Shown piece after piece: positions 39,766 to 49,189 of a stretch of 64,000 nt of DNA (its first letter is position 1; every line of letters starts with the position of its first letter). Origin of the DNA: Nostoc sp. 'Peltigera membranacea cyanobiont' 210A (GTDB lineage: Bacteria; Cyanobacteriota; Cyanobacteriia; Cyanobacteriales; Nostocaceae); assembly GCF_002246015.1 (NCBI RefSeq), contig NZ_NOLJ01000001.1:874795-938794 (forward strand), given 5' to 3'. The translations under genes and the position numbers were made by a program. The notes under the pieces are model-generated. The model was given only the letters and a program-made list of their open reading frames with translations. It did no database searches and was not told where the DNA came from.

Positions 39766-40815
39766 CTAAATCTCTTGACTGCTGAATACTTCTGACATCC
39801 CAACTACCACTTTTCTTTCCCCTATAAATGGCTGTCTTCCGTGTGCTGTCAGCATATTGTCCAGCATTAAAATATCTCCAGCCTGCCAGGGAAAAAGCAC
39901 AGTTTCTTGTTGATAGATGGTACGAATTGCATCTAAAACTTCAGGTTCAATTGGTGAACCATTACCGTAATAGGTATTATGTGGCAAATCTTCTTCTGAG
40001 AATTCTGCTAACAATGCAGTGCGAATCTTTGCTTCTAAAGTTGTGACATGAAAGAAAGCGGCATGATTAAACCAAACAGTTTCACCCGTTTTAGGATGTG
40101 TAGCGATCGCTTGTCTATGAGTACGGGTTCGTAAGCGATTTCCTGGCTTCCACTCGAATTCAATATGATTACTACGGCAAAATTCTTCTACTTCGCCTGG
40201 GCTTGTGGTTTGAAATACTGTTTGCCAAGGTAAGCCAAAACCATCACCGAAGTTACGCACGTACATCACGCCTCTTTCGATGAAGCGATCGCGAATTTTT
40301 GGGTTAATCTGTTGTAATAATCTCCGCGTATCAGCGATAGGAGTTTCCCCGCCTTGCTGTGCTGGTGTGACGCAGTGAAAGAAAATTTTTAAAGGCCAGC
40401 TAGCGGCGTAGGAATTCTCGCTATGGAGAAAGATACTTTGGTCAGCAGGATAGTCAGTAGATGTGTAGATTTTACCTTGAATTGCACTACGAGGTGAAGA
40501 ACGATCAACATATTCCAACAGTTCCCCAGAAACTGTCTGAATAAATTTCTCAAACTCAACCAAGTCTAAAAAATGAAAGTTGCGGAATAGGATACCTCCA
40601 TGTTTGAGCAAATAACTTTCTATCAACTCTCGATTACTTGCTGTCCAAGAGATTAAATTTATCCCCTCTCCGGCAGGTTGAATCAGTAGAGGTAAAAAAC
40701 TGTCTGATACTAAAGCTGTTGCTTTAATTAATTCTGCTTGAGAAAGATTGACAGCTTTTCGTTTAACAGACTGTAACTGGTTGAGGGTGAGTTTTGGTGA
40801 CTGGGGAACTGCCAT
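39766..40815 (-). CDS. TauD/SyrP-type Fe(II)/2-oxoglutarate beta-hydroxylase 1
   Basis: This 349-aa dioxygenase has the facial triad His131-x-Glu133 (LHSENSY) and His325 (LDNMLTAHGRQPF), plus Arg334 for 2-oxoglutarate. It is encoded directly before the NRPS whose N-terminal I-A(Asp)-T module is its likely partner, so it should make beta-hydroxyaspartate on the carrier. Hydroxylases that pair with an interface domain are known from siderophore synthetases. Its N-terminus LNQLQSVKRKAV resembles the C-terminal tail LQKLKLTKRKSI of the FAAL-ACP-C protein encoded two genes upstream. Confidence 0.9.
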   Translation of the reverse strand: MAVPQSPKLTLNQLQSVKRKAVNLSQAELIKATALVSDSFLPLLIQPAGEGINLISWTASNRELIESYLLKHGGILFRNFHFLDLVEFEKFIQTVSGELLEYVDRSSPRSAIQGKIYTSTDYPADQSIFLHSENSYAASWPLKIFFHCVTPAQQGGETPIADTRRLLQQINPKIRDRFIERGVMYVRNFGDGFGLPWQTVFQTTSPGEVEEFCRSNHIEFEWKPGNRLRTRTHRQAIATHPKTGETVWFNHAAFFHVTTLEAKIRTALLAEFSEEDLPHNTYYGNGSPIEPEVLDAIRTIYQQETVLFPWQAGDILMLDNMLTAHGRQPFIGERKVVVGMSEVFSSQEI

Positions 40816-40824
40816 ATATGAAAA

Positions 40825-41739
40825 TTAATTGGATTTTTGCAAAAATTCAAGTGCCTGATATTCAGGCTTGACAATATTGTTTTTAGGAAATTCTAGCCCT
40901 AGCTCATCCAAGGTTGTAACACCGAATAATTCTAGAATTTCTGGAGATAAAGTATTGTTGTCAATGAAATTGCTACCTTCATTATTTTGCCCTTTATACA
41001 CAATCACTAGATTATGGTAAAAATGCATAGAGACGATATTCTTATCAAGGTAGCTAGGAGTATAACCTGGATGTAAAAATTCTTCATGGTTGAGTCCATC
41101 CACCATTTTTTTAAACATATTCATTACAGTTTTTGGATCGTTTAAGTCTAGGCTACCCCCAACATTAATACAGTTTTGCAAAAAAACACTATCTTGAGCA
41201 AACTCTTTCCATCTTTCACCAGTCAGGCTAGGCCAATAAGAGTGGTGAATATTTTCTGCTGCATAAATACCACCATCTTTTAGTGCCGGAAAGAAAGTAT
41301 GAAAGGCTTTTATATGGTGTTCATTGGCAGCACTACCATCTTCAATAACGATATCTAATTCACCAATTTCATCTAAAACAGTCTTAATGAAAGCTTCGTC
41401 GTTTTGATCCCCATGAAATATTTTAATTCTGTCTTCTTCTAAATATTTCTTATCTACAATATCAAGACCATAAACCGTACTATTAGGAAAATACTTTTTC
41501 CAAGTTTTTAAAGCTTCTCCACCAAAGGTGTGGTCTTCATAACCGCCGATACCAATCGCTAAAATCTTAATTTTTTTATTCTTTAATGGCGCAAAATGGC
41601 TTTGATAACGATGAGCAAACCGCAGTTTAGGCCATCTATCATGGGCATAAAGAGTTGAGACTTTTGTTAAATCATTAGGATTTAGAAACACCATTAATTG
41701 TTTCTGTAAATTTTGCCAGACTTCATTTAACAAAACCAT
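40825..41739 (-). CDS. MycE/macrocin-type O-methyltransferase-like protein
   Basis: The ATG at 41739 follows TAGGAG by 8 nt; a TTG at 41790 is in frame but unsupported. The 304-aa protein matches the macrolide-sugar O-methyltransferase family (MycE/TylE-like): ILAIGIGGYEDHTFGGEAL, YFPNSTVYGLDIVDK, RIKIFHGDQND and LDIVIEDGSAANEHHIKAF, the latter containing metal-binding acidic residues in known members. It lies between the acyl-loading gene and hydroxylase 1. No glycosyltransferase is present, so the acceptor is more likely a hydroxyl or carboxylate of the lipopeptide. That is inference. Confidence 0.8.
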   Translation of the reverse strand: MVLLNEVWQNLQKQLMVFLNPNDLTKVSTLYAHDRWPKLRFAHRYQSHFAPLKNKKIKILAIGIGGYEDHTFGGEALKTWKKYFPNSTVYGLDIVDKKYLEEDRIKIFHGDQNDEAFIKTVLDEIGELDIVIEDGSAANEHHIKAFHTFFPALKDGGIYAAENIHHSYWPSLTGERWKEFAQDSVFLQNCINVGGSLDLNDPKTVMNMFKKMVDGLNHEEFLHPGYTPSYLDKNIVSMHFYHNLVIVYKGQNNEGSNFIDNNTLSPEILELFGVTTLDELGLEFPKNNIVKPEYQALEFLQKSN

Positions 41740-41869
41740 TGCCGTGTCTCCTATGAAAATAATATTTTTAAGACTCACGCAGAGGTGCAAAATAAATAAG
41801 GAACTACAGATGAATGTAAATGCCTATTTTATTTAAATGAAAAGCACTATAGCAGTTTAAGCCAGAGGT

Positions 41870-44800
41870 CTAATGATTATGGATAGACTTACGCTTGGTT
41901 AGCTTTAACTTTTGTAGAGAAGTAGATTCTAGTTGTTTAGCTTGGATTAACTGTTGTTTTCTAGCATTTGTATTAAGTATCTTACCTAACTCGCTGACTT
42001 GTATGTTAGGGTTATCAACAACAAGCTTAAGAAGGATTTCAAAATGTTTGTTCATGCTAGCAATCGTCACAGCATTAAACAAATCTATTTTATACTCAAT
42101 TGAACCTTGAAAACCTTCCGAACTTTCCCAAATACTAAATTTCAAATCAAATTTAGAAGTACCAACATCTACTTCTTGAGGATGCATATTCAAATCGTTA
42201 ATTTCGATAGCTGGTATCGGTGCATTTTGCAAAATAAACATTACCTGAAACAAAGGGTTATAACTCAGGTTACGTTCTGGTTGTAACTCCTCTACCAGTT
42301 TCTCAAAAGGTAAGTCTTGATGGGCGTAAGCATCTAATGCACAAGCACGTAAACGTTGTAGAACTTCTCGAAAACTGGGATTTCCACTAAAATCCGTGCG
42401 AAAAACTAAGGTATTGATAAAGAAGCCAATTAAGTTTTCCGTTTCTCGCCAGTTCCGGCCTAATACGGGTGAACCAACTAAAATATTTTCTTGTTTATTA
42501 TAACAGTAAAGCAATGTTTTAAACACTGCTAAAAGTGTCATAAATAAAGTTACACCTTCTTGTTTATTTAAGTTTTTTACTGCTTCCTTTATTTCTCCTG
42601 TAATCGTGAAAAATTCTTTTTTACCTTTGAATGTTTGAATTCCTGGTCTAGGTCTATCGGTGGGAAGTTGAAGTAAAGGTGCGCTACCATTTAGCTGCTG
42701 TTTCCAATAATCTAATTGAGGTTGGAGAACATCTGTTTGTAACCATTGTCTTTGCCAATAAGCATAATCTGCATATTGGATGCTCAGTTCAGGTAAAGGT
42801 GAAGGTTTACCAAGAGAGAACGCAGCATAAATTGTTGCTACTTCTTGAATAAGCACACCAATTGACCAACCATCAGAGATAATGTGATGGGTGCTAATTA
42901 ACAACAGATGCTCATCTTCTTTGAGATGTAGAAGTGTTGCTCTTAATAGCGGTAGTTGGGAAAGGTTAAATGGTTTTTGGCTTTCTTGCAAAATTAAACT
43001 TTGAATATCAGAGTCGAAATTTTGCAGAATTGATAATTTGAGTTCTAGATTCTCATGAATAACCTGAATAGGTCTTCCGTCTATAGGAGTAAAGGTTGTC
43101 CGTAAGCTTTCGTGACGCTTGATGATTTCATTCAGACTTTGTTCGAGGATCGCTGGATTGAGTTTACCAGTTAATCGAATAGCGATCGCAACATTATAAA
43201 AAGGATTTCCCGGCTCTAACTGGTCAAGAAACCATAAACGCTCTTGTGCTAAACACAGAGGTAATTCACCATCGCGGGGAACAGGTTGGAGTTTATGATT
43301 CATGGTAGTTGTCTCTGTAGCCAATACCAGTTTAATTACCTGAGCAATACTCGCTTCAAACAAATCTATAGCCGAAATAGATACCCCTACGTCTTGCTGA
43401 ATCCGATTTTTCAAATCAAATGCCTGTAAGGAATCTATACCCAAATTGCTCAAGGGTTGTTGAATATTTACCTGCTCTAACGGTACTGATAAGACTTGAG
43501 CTACCAACTGTTGTAAGTAAGTTTCTAGATTTGTCGGTTGCTTTTTCGGCAAACTCACATCAGAACTATCCAGAATACTACTTTGGACAACATTGAGAGT
43601 CCCTGCTAAAAACTCCGTTTTGGTAGCCCGACGTTGGATTTTCCCACTAGAAGTTTTAGGAATACTACCAGGTTTAATTAACACCACTGCATAAACTTGC
43701 ATCTCAAATTCTTGAGAAACCGCCTGACGAATAGCAGCAGTCACTTCTTCTAGATTCGGTTTAGCGCGGAATTCTAACTCCTGCACCACTACCAACTTCT
43801 CTTCGTTCTCTACCTCAACTGCAAATGCAGCACTACTACCCAAACGTAAAGCTGGGTGAGAGCGTTCTATGGTGAGTTCGATATCTTGTGGGTAAAGGTT
43901 GCGGCCGCGAATAATAATTAAATCCTTGGCTCTACCCGTAATAAAGACTTCTCCACTATCCAAAAAGCCTAAGTCACCGGTGCGGAGAAAAGGCCCTGAT
44001 GCTTCGCTAACTCCTGTATCTTGCAAAAAGGCATGAAAAGTCTGTTCTGTCTCTGTTTGACGATTCCAATAGCCCTTCCCAACACTGGGGCCAGATACCC
44101 AGATTTCTCCTACTTCTCCATCTTGACAGCGAGTTAAAGTTTCTAGATTGGCAATTACAATCTGTTGTTGTGGCACACTACGACCACAACTGACTAATGC
44201 TATTGAATTATCGTCCTCAGCAATCGCATCAATTACATCGTTGCGTTCTAAAGCGCTCTTATTTACGCTTTTGCATCTAACTAACGCAGACTTGACGCTA
44301 CCAGATACCATCAAAGTGGCCTCTGCCATGCCGTAACAAGGATAAAAAGCTTCTGGACGAAAACCGCACTCAGCAAAGGTAGCTGCAAAACGCTCTAAAG
44401 TTTCCTGGCGAATTGGTTCCGCGCCGTTAAAAGCTACACTCCAACTGCTTAAATCTAGGGTTGAGCGTTGTTCAGGAGTAATTTTTTCAATACAAAGTTC
44501 ATAGGCAAAGTTGGGAGCGCCACTGGTGGTTCCTTTGTAACGGGAAATTGCTTGTAACCAACGGTAGGGACGCTGGAGAAAAGCTGCTGGCGGCATCATG
44601 ATACAAGGAAAACCTGCATATAAAGGTTGTAGTACGCCGCCAATCAGTCCCATATCATGATAAACAGGCAGCCAAGTGACAAACTTACTACTGGCAGAAT
44701 GCTCCATATACTGGCGCGTCACCACAGCATTGTGTAGTAGGTTGCCATGATTGAGCATCACACCTTTGGGTGTACCAGTAGAACCGGAAGTGTATTGCAA

Positions 44801-45328
44801 AAAGGCCAGAGTTTCTCTATCAATCAAAGGCTCTTGCCAAGCCTCTTCTATATCAGGTGCGAGGTTATCGGTAGTCAGCCAGCGAATACTATCTAGATCA
44901 AATTTATCGGCAAGTAAAGACTTCAATTGAGACAAGATGGCCGTTGTTGTCAGAATTACCGCCGTTTGTGCATCTTTTAAAATCGCCAAGATTCTGGGGG
45001 TGTTGCGCTGATTGCGTGGTGGATAAGCTGGGACTGCTACCACACCGGCATATAGACACCCAAAGAAGGCCGGTAAGTAATCTATGCCAGGTGGGTAAAG
45101 TAGTAACGCCCGCTCTCCAGCTAATTCTAAAATTTGAAGTTGAGATGCGATCGCTCTACTATATTGATCTAACTCTCCATAAGTTAGAGTCGCTCCTTGT
45201 GCTTCTCCATCGTGCAGAAAGGTAAAAGCCTCAGTGTTTCCTTGCTCTACCGACCTGTAACGCAGTAGCTCCACAATTGTAGAAAACTTACAGACCATTT
45301 CTTCTAAATCGTTGACACATTCAGTCAT
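41870..45328 (-). CDS. Fatty acyl-AMP ligase-ACP-C loading protein
   Basis: The run begins with a fatty acyl-AMP ligase domain (about 10-585; FLQYTSGSTGTPKGV, LPVYHDMGLIGGVLQP, GRAKDLIIIRGRNLYPQDIE), an ACP (about 605-680, GIDSLQ) and a condensation domain (about 695-1120, HHIISDG). It activates a fatty acid as acyl-AMP, loads it on the ACP, and the C domain joins it to the first amino acid. This makes the product a lipopeptide. I use the ATG at 45328; a TTG at 45403 and an ATG at 45298 are also in frame. The tail LQKLKLTKRKSIHNH resembles the start of hydroxylase 1. Acyl length is not predictable. Confidence 0.93.
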   Translation of the reverse strand: MTECVNDLEEMVCKFSTIVELLRYRSVEQGNTEAFTFLHDGEAQGATLTYGELDQYSRAIASQLQILELAGERALLLYPPGIDYLPAFFGCLYAGVVAVPAYPPRNQRNTPRILAILKDAQTAVILTTTAILSQLKSLLADKFDLDSIRWLTTDNLAPDIEEAWQEPLIDRETLAFLQYTSGSTGTPKGVMLNHGNLLHNAVVTRQYMEHSASSKFVTWLPVYHDMGLIGGVLQPLYAGFPCIMMPPAAFLQRPYRWLQAISRYKGTTSGAPNFAYELCIEKITPEQRSTLDLSSWSVAFNGAEPIRQETLERFAATFAECGFRPEAFYPCYGMAEATLMVSGSVKSALVRCKSVNKSALERNDVIDAIAEDDNSIALVSCGRSVPQQQIVIANLETLTRCQDGEVGEIWVSGPSVGKGYWNRQTETEQTFHAFLQDTGVSEASGPFLRTGDLGFLDSGEVFITGRAKDLIIIRGRNLYPQDIELTIERSHPALRLGSSAAFAVEVENEEKLVVVQELEFRAKPNLEEVTAAIRQAVSQEFEMQVYAVVLIKPGSIPKTSSGKIQRRATKTEFLAGTLNVVQSSILDSSDVSLPKKQPTNLETYLQQLVAQVLSVPLEQVNIQQPLSNLGIDSLQAFDLKNRIQQDVGVSISAIDLFEASIAQVIKLVLATETTTMNHKLQPVPRDGELPLCLAQERLWFLDQLEPGNPFYNVAIAIRLTGKLNPAILEQSLNEIIKRHESLRTTFTPIDGRPIQVIHENLELKLSILQNFDSDIQSLILQESQKPFNLSQLPLLRATLLHLKEDEHLLLISTHHIISDGWSIGVLIQEVATIYAAFSLGKPSPLPELSIQYADYAYWQRQWLQTDVLQPQLDYWKQQLNGSAPLLQLPTDRPRPGIQTFKGKKEFFTITGEIKEAVKNLNKQEGVTLFMTLLAVFKTLLYCYNKQENILVGSPVLGRNWRETENLIGFFINTLVFRTDFSGNPSFREVLQRLRACALDAYAHQDLPFEKLVEELQPERNLSYNPLFQVMFILQNAPIPAIEINDLNMHPQEVDVGTSKFDLKFSIWESSEGFQGSIEYKIDLFNAVTIASMNKHFEILLKLVVDNPNIQVSELGKILNTNARKQQLIQAKQLESTSLQKLKLTKRKSIHNH

Positions 45329-45471
45329 TGCACTTTCAAAATCCTGATGCACAAAGAATTCTGGGATATCAAGCCGTTGCAGCCTTTGCCAAAAGAATGA
45401 CAAATTTTAACCGCGTTCTATTTGCGTACAGCTTATTTTCCGGTGTTGCTGAATCGAGGTATGAATCTGGA

Positions 45472-45491
45472 TGTAGAGACGTGTCTCTACA
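45472..45491. repeat. Perfect palindrome TGTAGAGAC-GT-GTCTCTACA
   Basis: Arms of nine bases flank GT. GTAGAGAC-type palindromes are dispersed in many Nostoc-like genomes. It may be a passive repeat or a transcription end. Confidence 0.6.
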
Positions 45492-45554
45492 AGGATTTTG
45501 AAATTACGCAAAATTATTTTTCGTACCGCAATCAGCAACGCCATTTTCTAATTC

Positions 45555-45569
45555 AGCAATATTATTGCT
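45555..45569. promoter_or_regulatory. 15-bp perfect palindrome AGCAATATTATTGCT
   Basis: A fully symmetric 7-1-7 site lies about 225 bp upstream of the FAAL start. It has the size and symmetry of a dimeric regulator operator, but no regulator can be named. Confidence 0.3.
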
Positions 45570-45922
45570 ACTAATTTGCAATTACTCTTAAGACTTTAAA
45601 GCAACTTAGCTAAGATAGCAAGCAAATTTTAATTAAAAACTATTATTATCTTTTACTCAAAAATAATTTATCAAAAATCTGTCTTAAGATAGGTGACAAA
45701 GCTTAAGTCAGGTAATTGTAACTTGACTGCTGCTACAACAATACCTTGAGAAGACTTATTTATAAGGATTTTTCGCACAACGCTAGTGAGATTTAGAAAA
45801 TTCAGAAGTTTTGATAAATGCTTGCTCAGGCGTAACCTTTATGATAATGTCTCCTAATAGCACTAGAGTTAGCTGCAAATTAGTCGCAGATAGCTTTTGA
45901 GGATTTCTAGGGCTACTGTCAA

Positions 45923-45943
45923 GCATTATTGATAATATATTGC
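45923..45943. promoter_or_regulatory. Fur-box-like AT-rich site
   Basis: GCATTATTGATAATATATTGC contains GATAAT/ATTAT elements as in Fur boxes and lies about 115 bp before the TonB receptor start. Iron control is expected for this gene set; the site itself is a weak match. Confidence 0.3.
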
Positions 45944-46058
45944 GTCATTAATATCAGACGTGAAATTTTTCGTGGGCTGTGAGAATGAGTATCAATATGC
46001 AACTAGAGCTTTACTTAAAAGCCTGTTAATTACAGGTTCAGTTCAAGGAGAAACAAGA

Positions 46059-48968
46059 ATGAAGGGTGGGTTAATGAGTGAGATACGTTCGGTGGCATTA
46101 GCATTAGCGGTAATTAGCAGCTTAGTACAACCAGCCCATGCAGGAACACAGACAGCCGAACTATCTAGTCAGAAATCTCACTCTACCAGAGCGGCACAAT
46201 TGCTTGTGCAAAGCAGCGATAACGTTAATAAAGTTACAGGCGTTAAAATAAATTTTACTGATAAAGGCATTGAAATTATTTTAGAAAGTGCCAACGCCGA
46301 AGCACTCAAACCAGTCAATAACAATCAAGGAAACAGTTACATAGCAGATATACCCAATGCAGTACTAGCACTGCCCGAAGGTGGAAACTTTACCCAAAAT
46401 AATCCTGCACCAGGCATTGTATCTATCAGCGTCACTCAAGCTAACTCTAATAGTTTGAGAGTAACGGTAATCGGTGAAGGAAGTTTACCTAATACAGAAT
46501 TATTTGATAGTGACCAAGGTTTGATATTTGCAGTTACACCAATTGGATCAGCTACTAAACCACAGCAGCCAACACAAGCCGTGGCACAAGTCACTGGAGT
46601 CAAGCTTAATCCCACCAATAACGGTTTGGAAATCATCTTGACAACTCCAGATGGTGAAAAATTACCAGTATTGCCTAAGACTGAAGGCAACACATATATT
46701 ATCGAAATTAACTCGGCTCAACTGCGCTTACCTAGTGGTGGCACATTCCGCCAAGAAAAACCCATTGCCGGAGTTAGTGAAATCACCGTGACTAATTCTG
46801 ATGCCAACACTATCAGAATGGCTGTAATTGGAGTAGATAGTATTCCGAAAGTAGAGTTATTTGATAGTGACCAAGGTTTGATTTTTGGTGTCGCCTCAGC
46901 TGCATCCTCTACCCAAGCACAGACGCAACCCCAAACACCAACAGAACCAACCCAGCCATCGGCCTCAGACGAACCAATTGAATTAACAGTCACAGGTGAG
47001 AAAGATGAGTATCGCGTACAAGATTCATCAACTGCAACAAAAATAGATGTTCCACTACGTGACATACCTGCATCTGTACAGGTAATACCTAAAGAAATAA
47101 TTCAAGACCGACAAGTAGTCAAACTCAACGAGCTAGCAGACAACGTTAGTGGTGTACGTCGTCAAGAGACTTATGGTGGACTTTCATCTCAAGGCTACTT
47201 TATTCGTGGTTTTGAGACAGGATTTGAGACTCTGCGTAATGGCTTCAAAGATTTTGGGTTTATTAGTCCGCGTGATGTTTCTAGTATTGAACGTGTAGAA
47301 TTCCTCAAAGGGCCAGCATCAATTTTGTATGGTAGCATCAGCAGTCCTGGTGGTGTCGTCAATACAATTACTAAACAGCCGCTATTAGACCCGTTCTATC
47401 AAATCAATGGCACTATTGGCAGCGACGACTTTTACCGCACATCAATTGATTTAACCGGGCCACTTCTAGAAAATCGTTCTGCTCTCTACCGCCTGAATTT
47501 AGCTTACGAAAACGCTGATAGTTTCCGTGACTTTGTGAATAATGAAAGTACTTATGTTGGGCCAATAATTACCGTGAAAGCGGGAGAAAATACAGATATT
47601 ACTTTTGGTTATGAATACCAAAAGTATGACTACACTTTTGACCGGGGTTTTCCGAATAACAGCAGGGTGGTTTTTGACCTCCCCATCAGCCGATTTTTAG
47701 GTGAACCCAATCTCAATAGAGGTGAATTTACATCTAATAATTTCACTTATCTTCTAGAAAGCAAATTTGGCTACAACAATAACTGGAAATTCCGGCAAGG
47801 TTTCAATGTCCTGAACGTTAGCGGTAGTGCAGGAGGCGTTCAAGCTAATTCTATAAACGAAGATGGTCTAACTGCATCACGAGAATATCGAGTTAGTAAT
47901 GATGAATCAAACAACATTTCATTTCAAAATGAAATAAGTGGTAAATTTAATACTGGCTCAATTCGTCATAATATTCTTGTAGGACTAGAGTTATCCAATT
48001 ACAGTTTCCAGTACGACTATTATCAAGGAAATATTGCAGATTTAGATATTTTTAATCCTGTTTATGGCGCACAGGCAGAATCCGTGGAACGGGCATTTTT
48101 TGAGGAGTATGGTGGAAATAATATTGCCCTGTATTTCCAAAATTTAGTTGAAATAACACCAAATCTTAAATTGCTAGCTGGTGGACGTTTTGACTGGAAT
48201 GATTCCTTTTATAGAGACTTGCAAACGCGCACAACTACAAACGAGACTTCTGATTCTAAATTTTCGCCACGAGTTGGGATAGTTTATCAACCTACTGATT
48301 CCACTTCAATGTATGGAAGTTGGACAAATTCTTTCAATCCGCAAATATTTGGGAGAAGTATTAATGAAGAAGCATTTAAACCAGAAACAGCAGAACAATT
48401 TGAAGTAGGCATTAAGCAGGAGTTTATTGACAAACGTCTCTCGGCAACTTTAGCTTATTTCGATATCACAAAGAATAACGTTTTGACTACAGATCCTACC
48501 GATTCTGACTTCCAAATCCAAACAGGTGAACAAAAAAGTAGCGGTGTTGAACTCGATGTAGTTGGAGAAATTCTTCCTGGCTGGAAAATAATTGGCACAT
48601 ATACTTATACAAATGCCTTTGTCAGCGAAGATAATGATCCAACATTAGTTAATAATAGATTAGCTGGCGTACCCTACAACAGTGCTAGTTTGTGGACTAC
48701 ATATCAATTACAAAAAGGTAATTTACAAGGTTTAGGACTAGGATTTGGTCTAGTTTATGTAGGCCAACGAGAATCTGGCATACCCAATAATGTCAAAATT
48801 CCTTCTTATTTAAGAACAGATGCTAGTGTTTTCTATAAACGGGATAATTGGCGAGTTGGTGTCAACATTAAAAACCTATTTGATACTAAATATTACGAGT
48901 CTCAAGGGTTTTACATTGTTCCGGCTGCACCATTCACTGTTCTGGGAACTGTTTCTTTCGAGTTTTAA
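46059..48968 (+). CDS. AMIN-AMIN-TonB-dependent siderophore receptor
   Basis: The ATG at 46059 follows AAGGAG and gives 969 aa with a signal peptide (cleavage near AHAG). A GTG 99 nt upstream is rejected. Two AMIN domains follow (VTGVKINFTDKGIEIIL and VTGVKLNPTNNGLEIIL). They share a 25-bp identical DNA stretch 357 bp apart, showing duplication. A Pro/Gln/Thr linker leads to a TonB-box-like ELTVTGEKD, the plug (LRDIPASVQVIPKEII, YFIRGFET) and a 22-strand-type barrel ending in Phe (GTVSFEF). It imports a ferric siderophore across the outer membrane, most plausibly the product of the divergent synthetase genes. AMIN domains may tether it to the cell wall. Confidence 0.93.
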   Translation: MKGGLMSEIRSVALALAVISSLVQPAHAGTQTAELSSQKSHSTRAAQLLVQSSDNVNKVTGVKINFTDKGIEIILESANAEALKPVNNNQGNSYIADIPNAVLALPEGGNFTQNNPAPGIVSISVTQANSNSLRVTVIGEGSLPNTELFDSDQGLIFAVTPIGSATKPQQPTQAVAQVTGVKLNPTNNGLEIILTTPDGEKLPVLPKTEGNTYIIEINSAQLRLPSGGTFRQEKPIAGVSEITVTNSDANTIRMAVIGVDSIPKVELFDSDQGLIFGVASAASSTQAQTQPQTPTEPTQPSASDEPIELTVTGEKDEYRVQDSSTATKIDVPLRDIPASVQVIPKEIIQDRQVVKLNELADNVSGVRRQETYGGLSSQGYFIRGFETGFETLRNGFKDFGFISPRDVSSIERVEFLKGPASILYGSISSPGGVVNTITKQPLLDPFYQINGTIGSDDFYRTSIDLTGPLLENRSALYRLNLAYENADSFRDFVNNESTYVGPIITVKAGENTDITFGYEYQKYDYTFDRGFPNNSRVVFDLPISRFLGEPNLNRGEFTSNNFTYLLESKFGYNNNWKFRQGFNVLNVSGSAGGVQANSINEDGLTASREYRVSNDESNNISFQNEISGKFNTGSIRHNILVGLELSNYSFQYDYYQGNIADLDIFNPVYGAQAESVERAFFEEYGGNNIALYFQNLVEITPNLKLLAGGRFDWNDSFYRDLQTRTTTNETSDSKFSPRVGIVYQPTDSTSMYGSWTNSFNPQIFGRSINEEAFKPETAEQFEVGIKQEFIDKRLSATLAYFDITKNNVLTTDPTDSDFQIQTGEQKSSGVELDVVGEILPGWKIIGTYTYTNAFVSEDNDPTLVNNRLAGVPYNSASLWTTYQLQKGNLQGLGLGFGLVYVGQRESGIPNNVKIPSYLRTDASVFYKRDNWRVGVNIKNLFDTKYYESQGFYIVPAAPFTVLGTVSFEF

Positions 48969-49189
48969 TTTGGGAGTAATTGTAAAATGTGATACCTTAA
49001 TTTACTGAAAAATTCACCGAATGGGTGGGGTTTCCCTGCCCTAATTTTGCTTTATTATTCATAATTGTTTCATCAACAACTGAATTGTCTTGATTACACA
49101 AATAATATGGTTGAGGATCGGATATATTTACCCTAACCTTTTAGAGTCGCAGTGGAAATTTTAATACTAGATTACCCAATTATTTCATT

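Larger units (their letters stand above)
45329..46058. promoter_or_regulatory. Divergent promoter region between biosynthesis and uptake genes
   Basis: This 730-bp AT-rich stretch separates the minus-strand synthetase genes from the plus-strand receptor/transport genes and should hold both promoters. It contains a 20-bp palindrome (45472-45491), a 15-bp perfect palindrome (45555-45569) and AT-rich Fur-like stretches near 45635-45654 and 45923-45943. No regulator gene lies nearby. Confidence 0.6.

Noticed and set aside
40825..41739. Sugar-modification gene implying a glycosylated product
   Set aside because: The MycE-like family includes sugar O-methyltransferases, but no glycosyltransferase or deoxysugar gene is in the window.
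41870..45403. TTG at 45403 as the FAAL start
   Set aside because: It is only the first possible codon after a stop, has no ribosome binding site and adds residues not typical of FAAL starts; the ATG at 45328 is preferred, though not proven.
46718..47065. 115-codon minus-strand frame in the TonB receptor gene
   Set aside because: Antisense shadow of the AMIN/linker region with no recognisable protein features.
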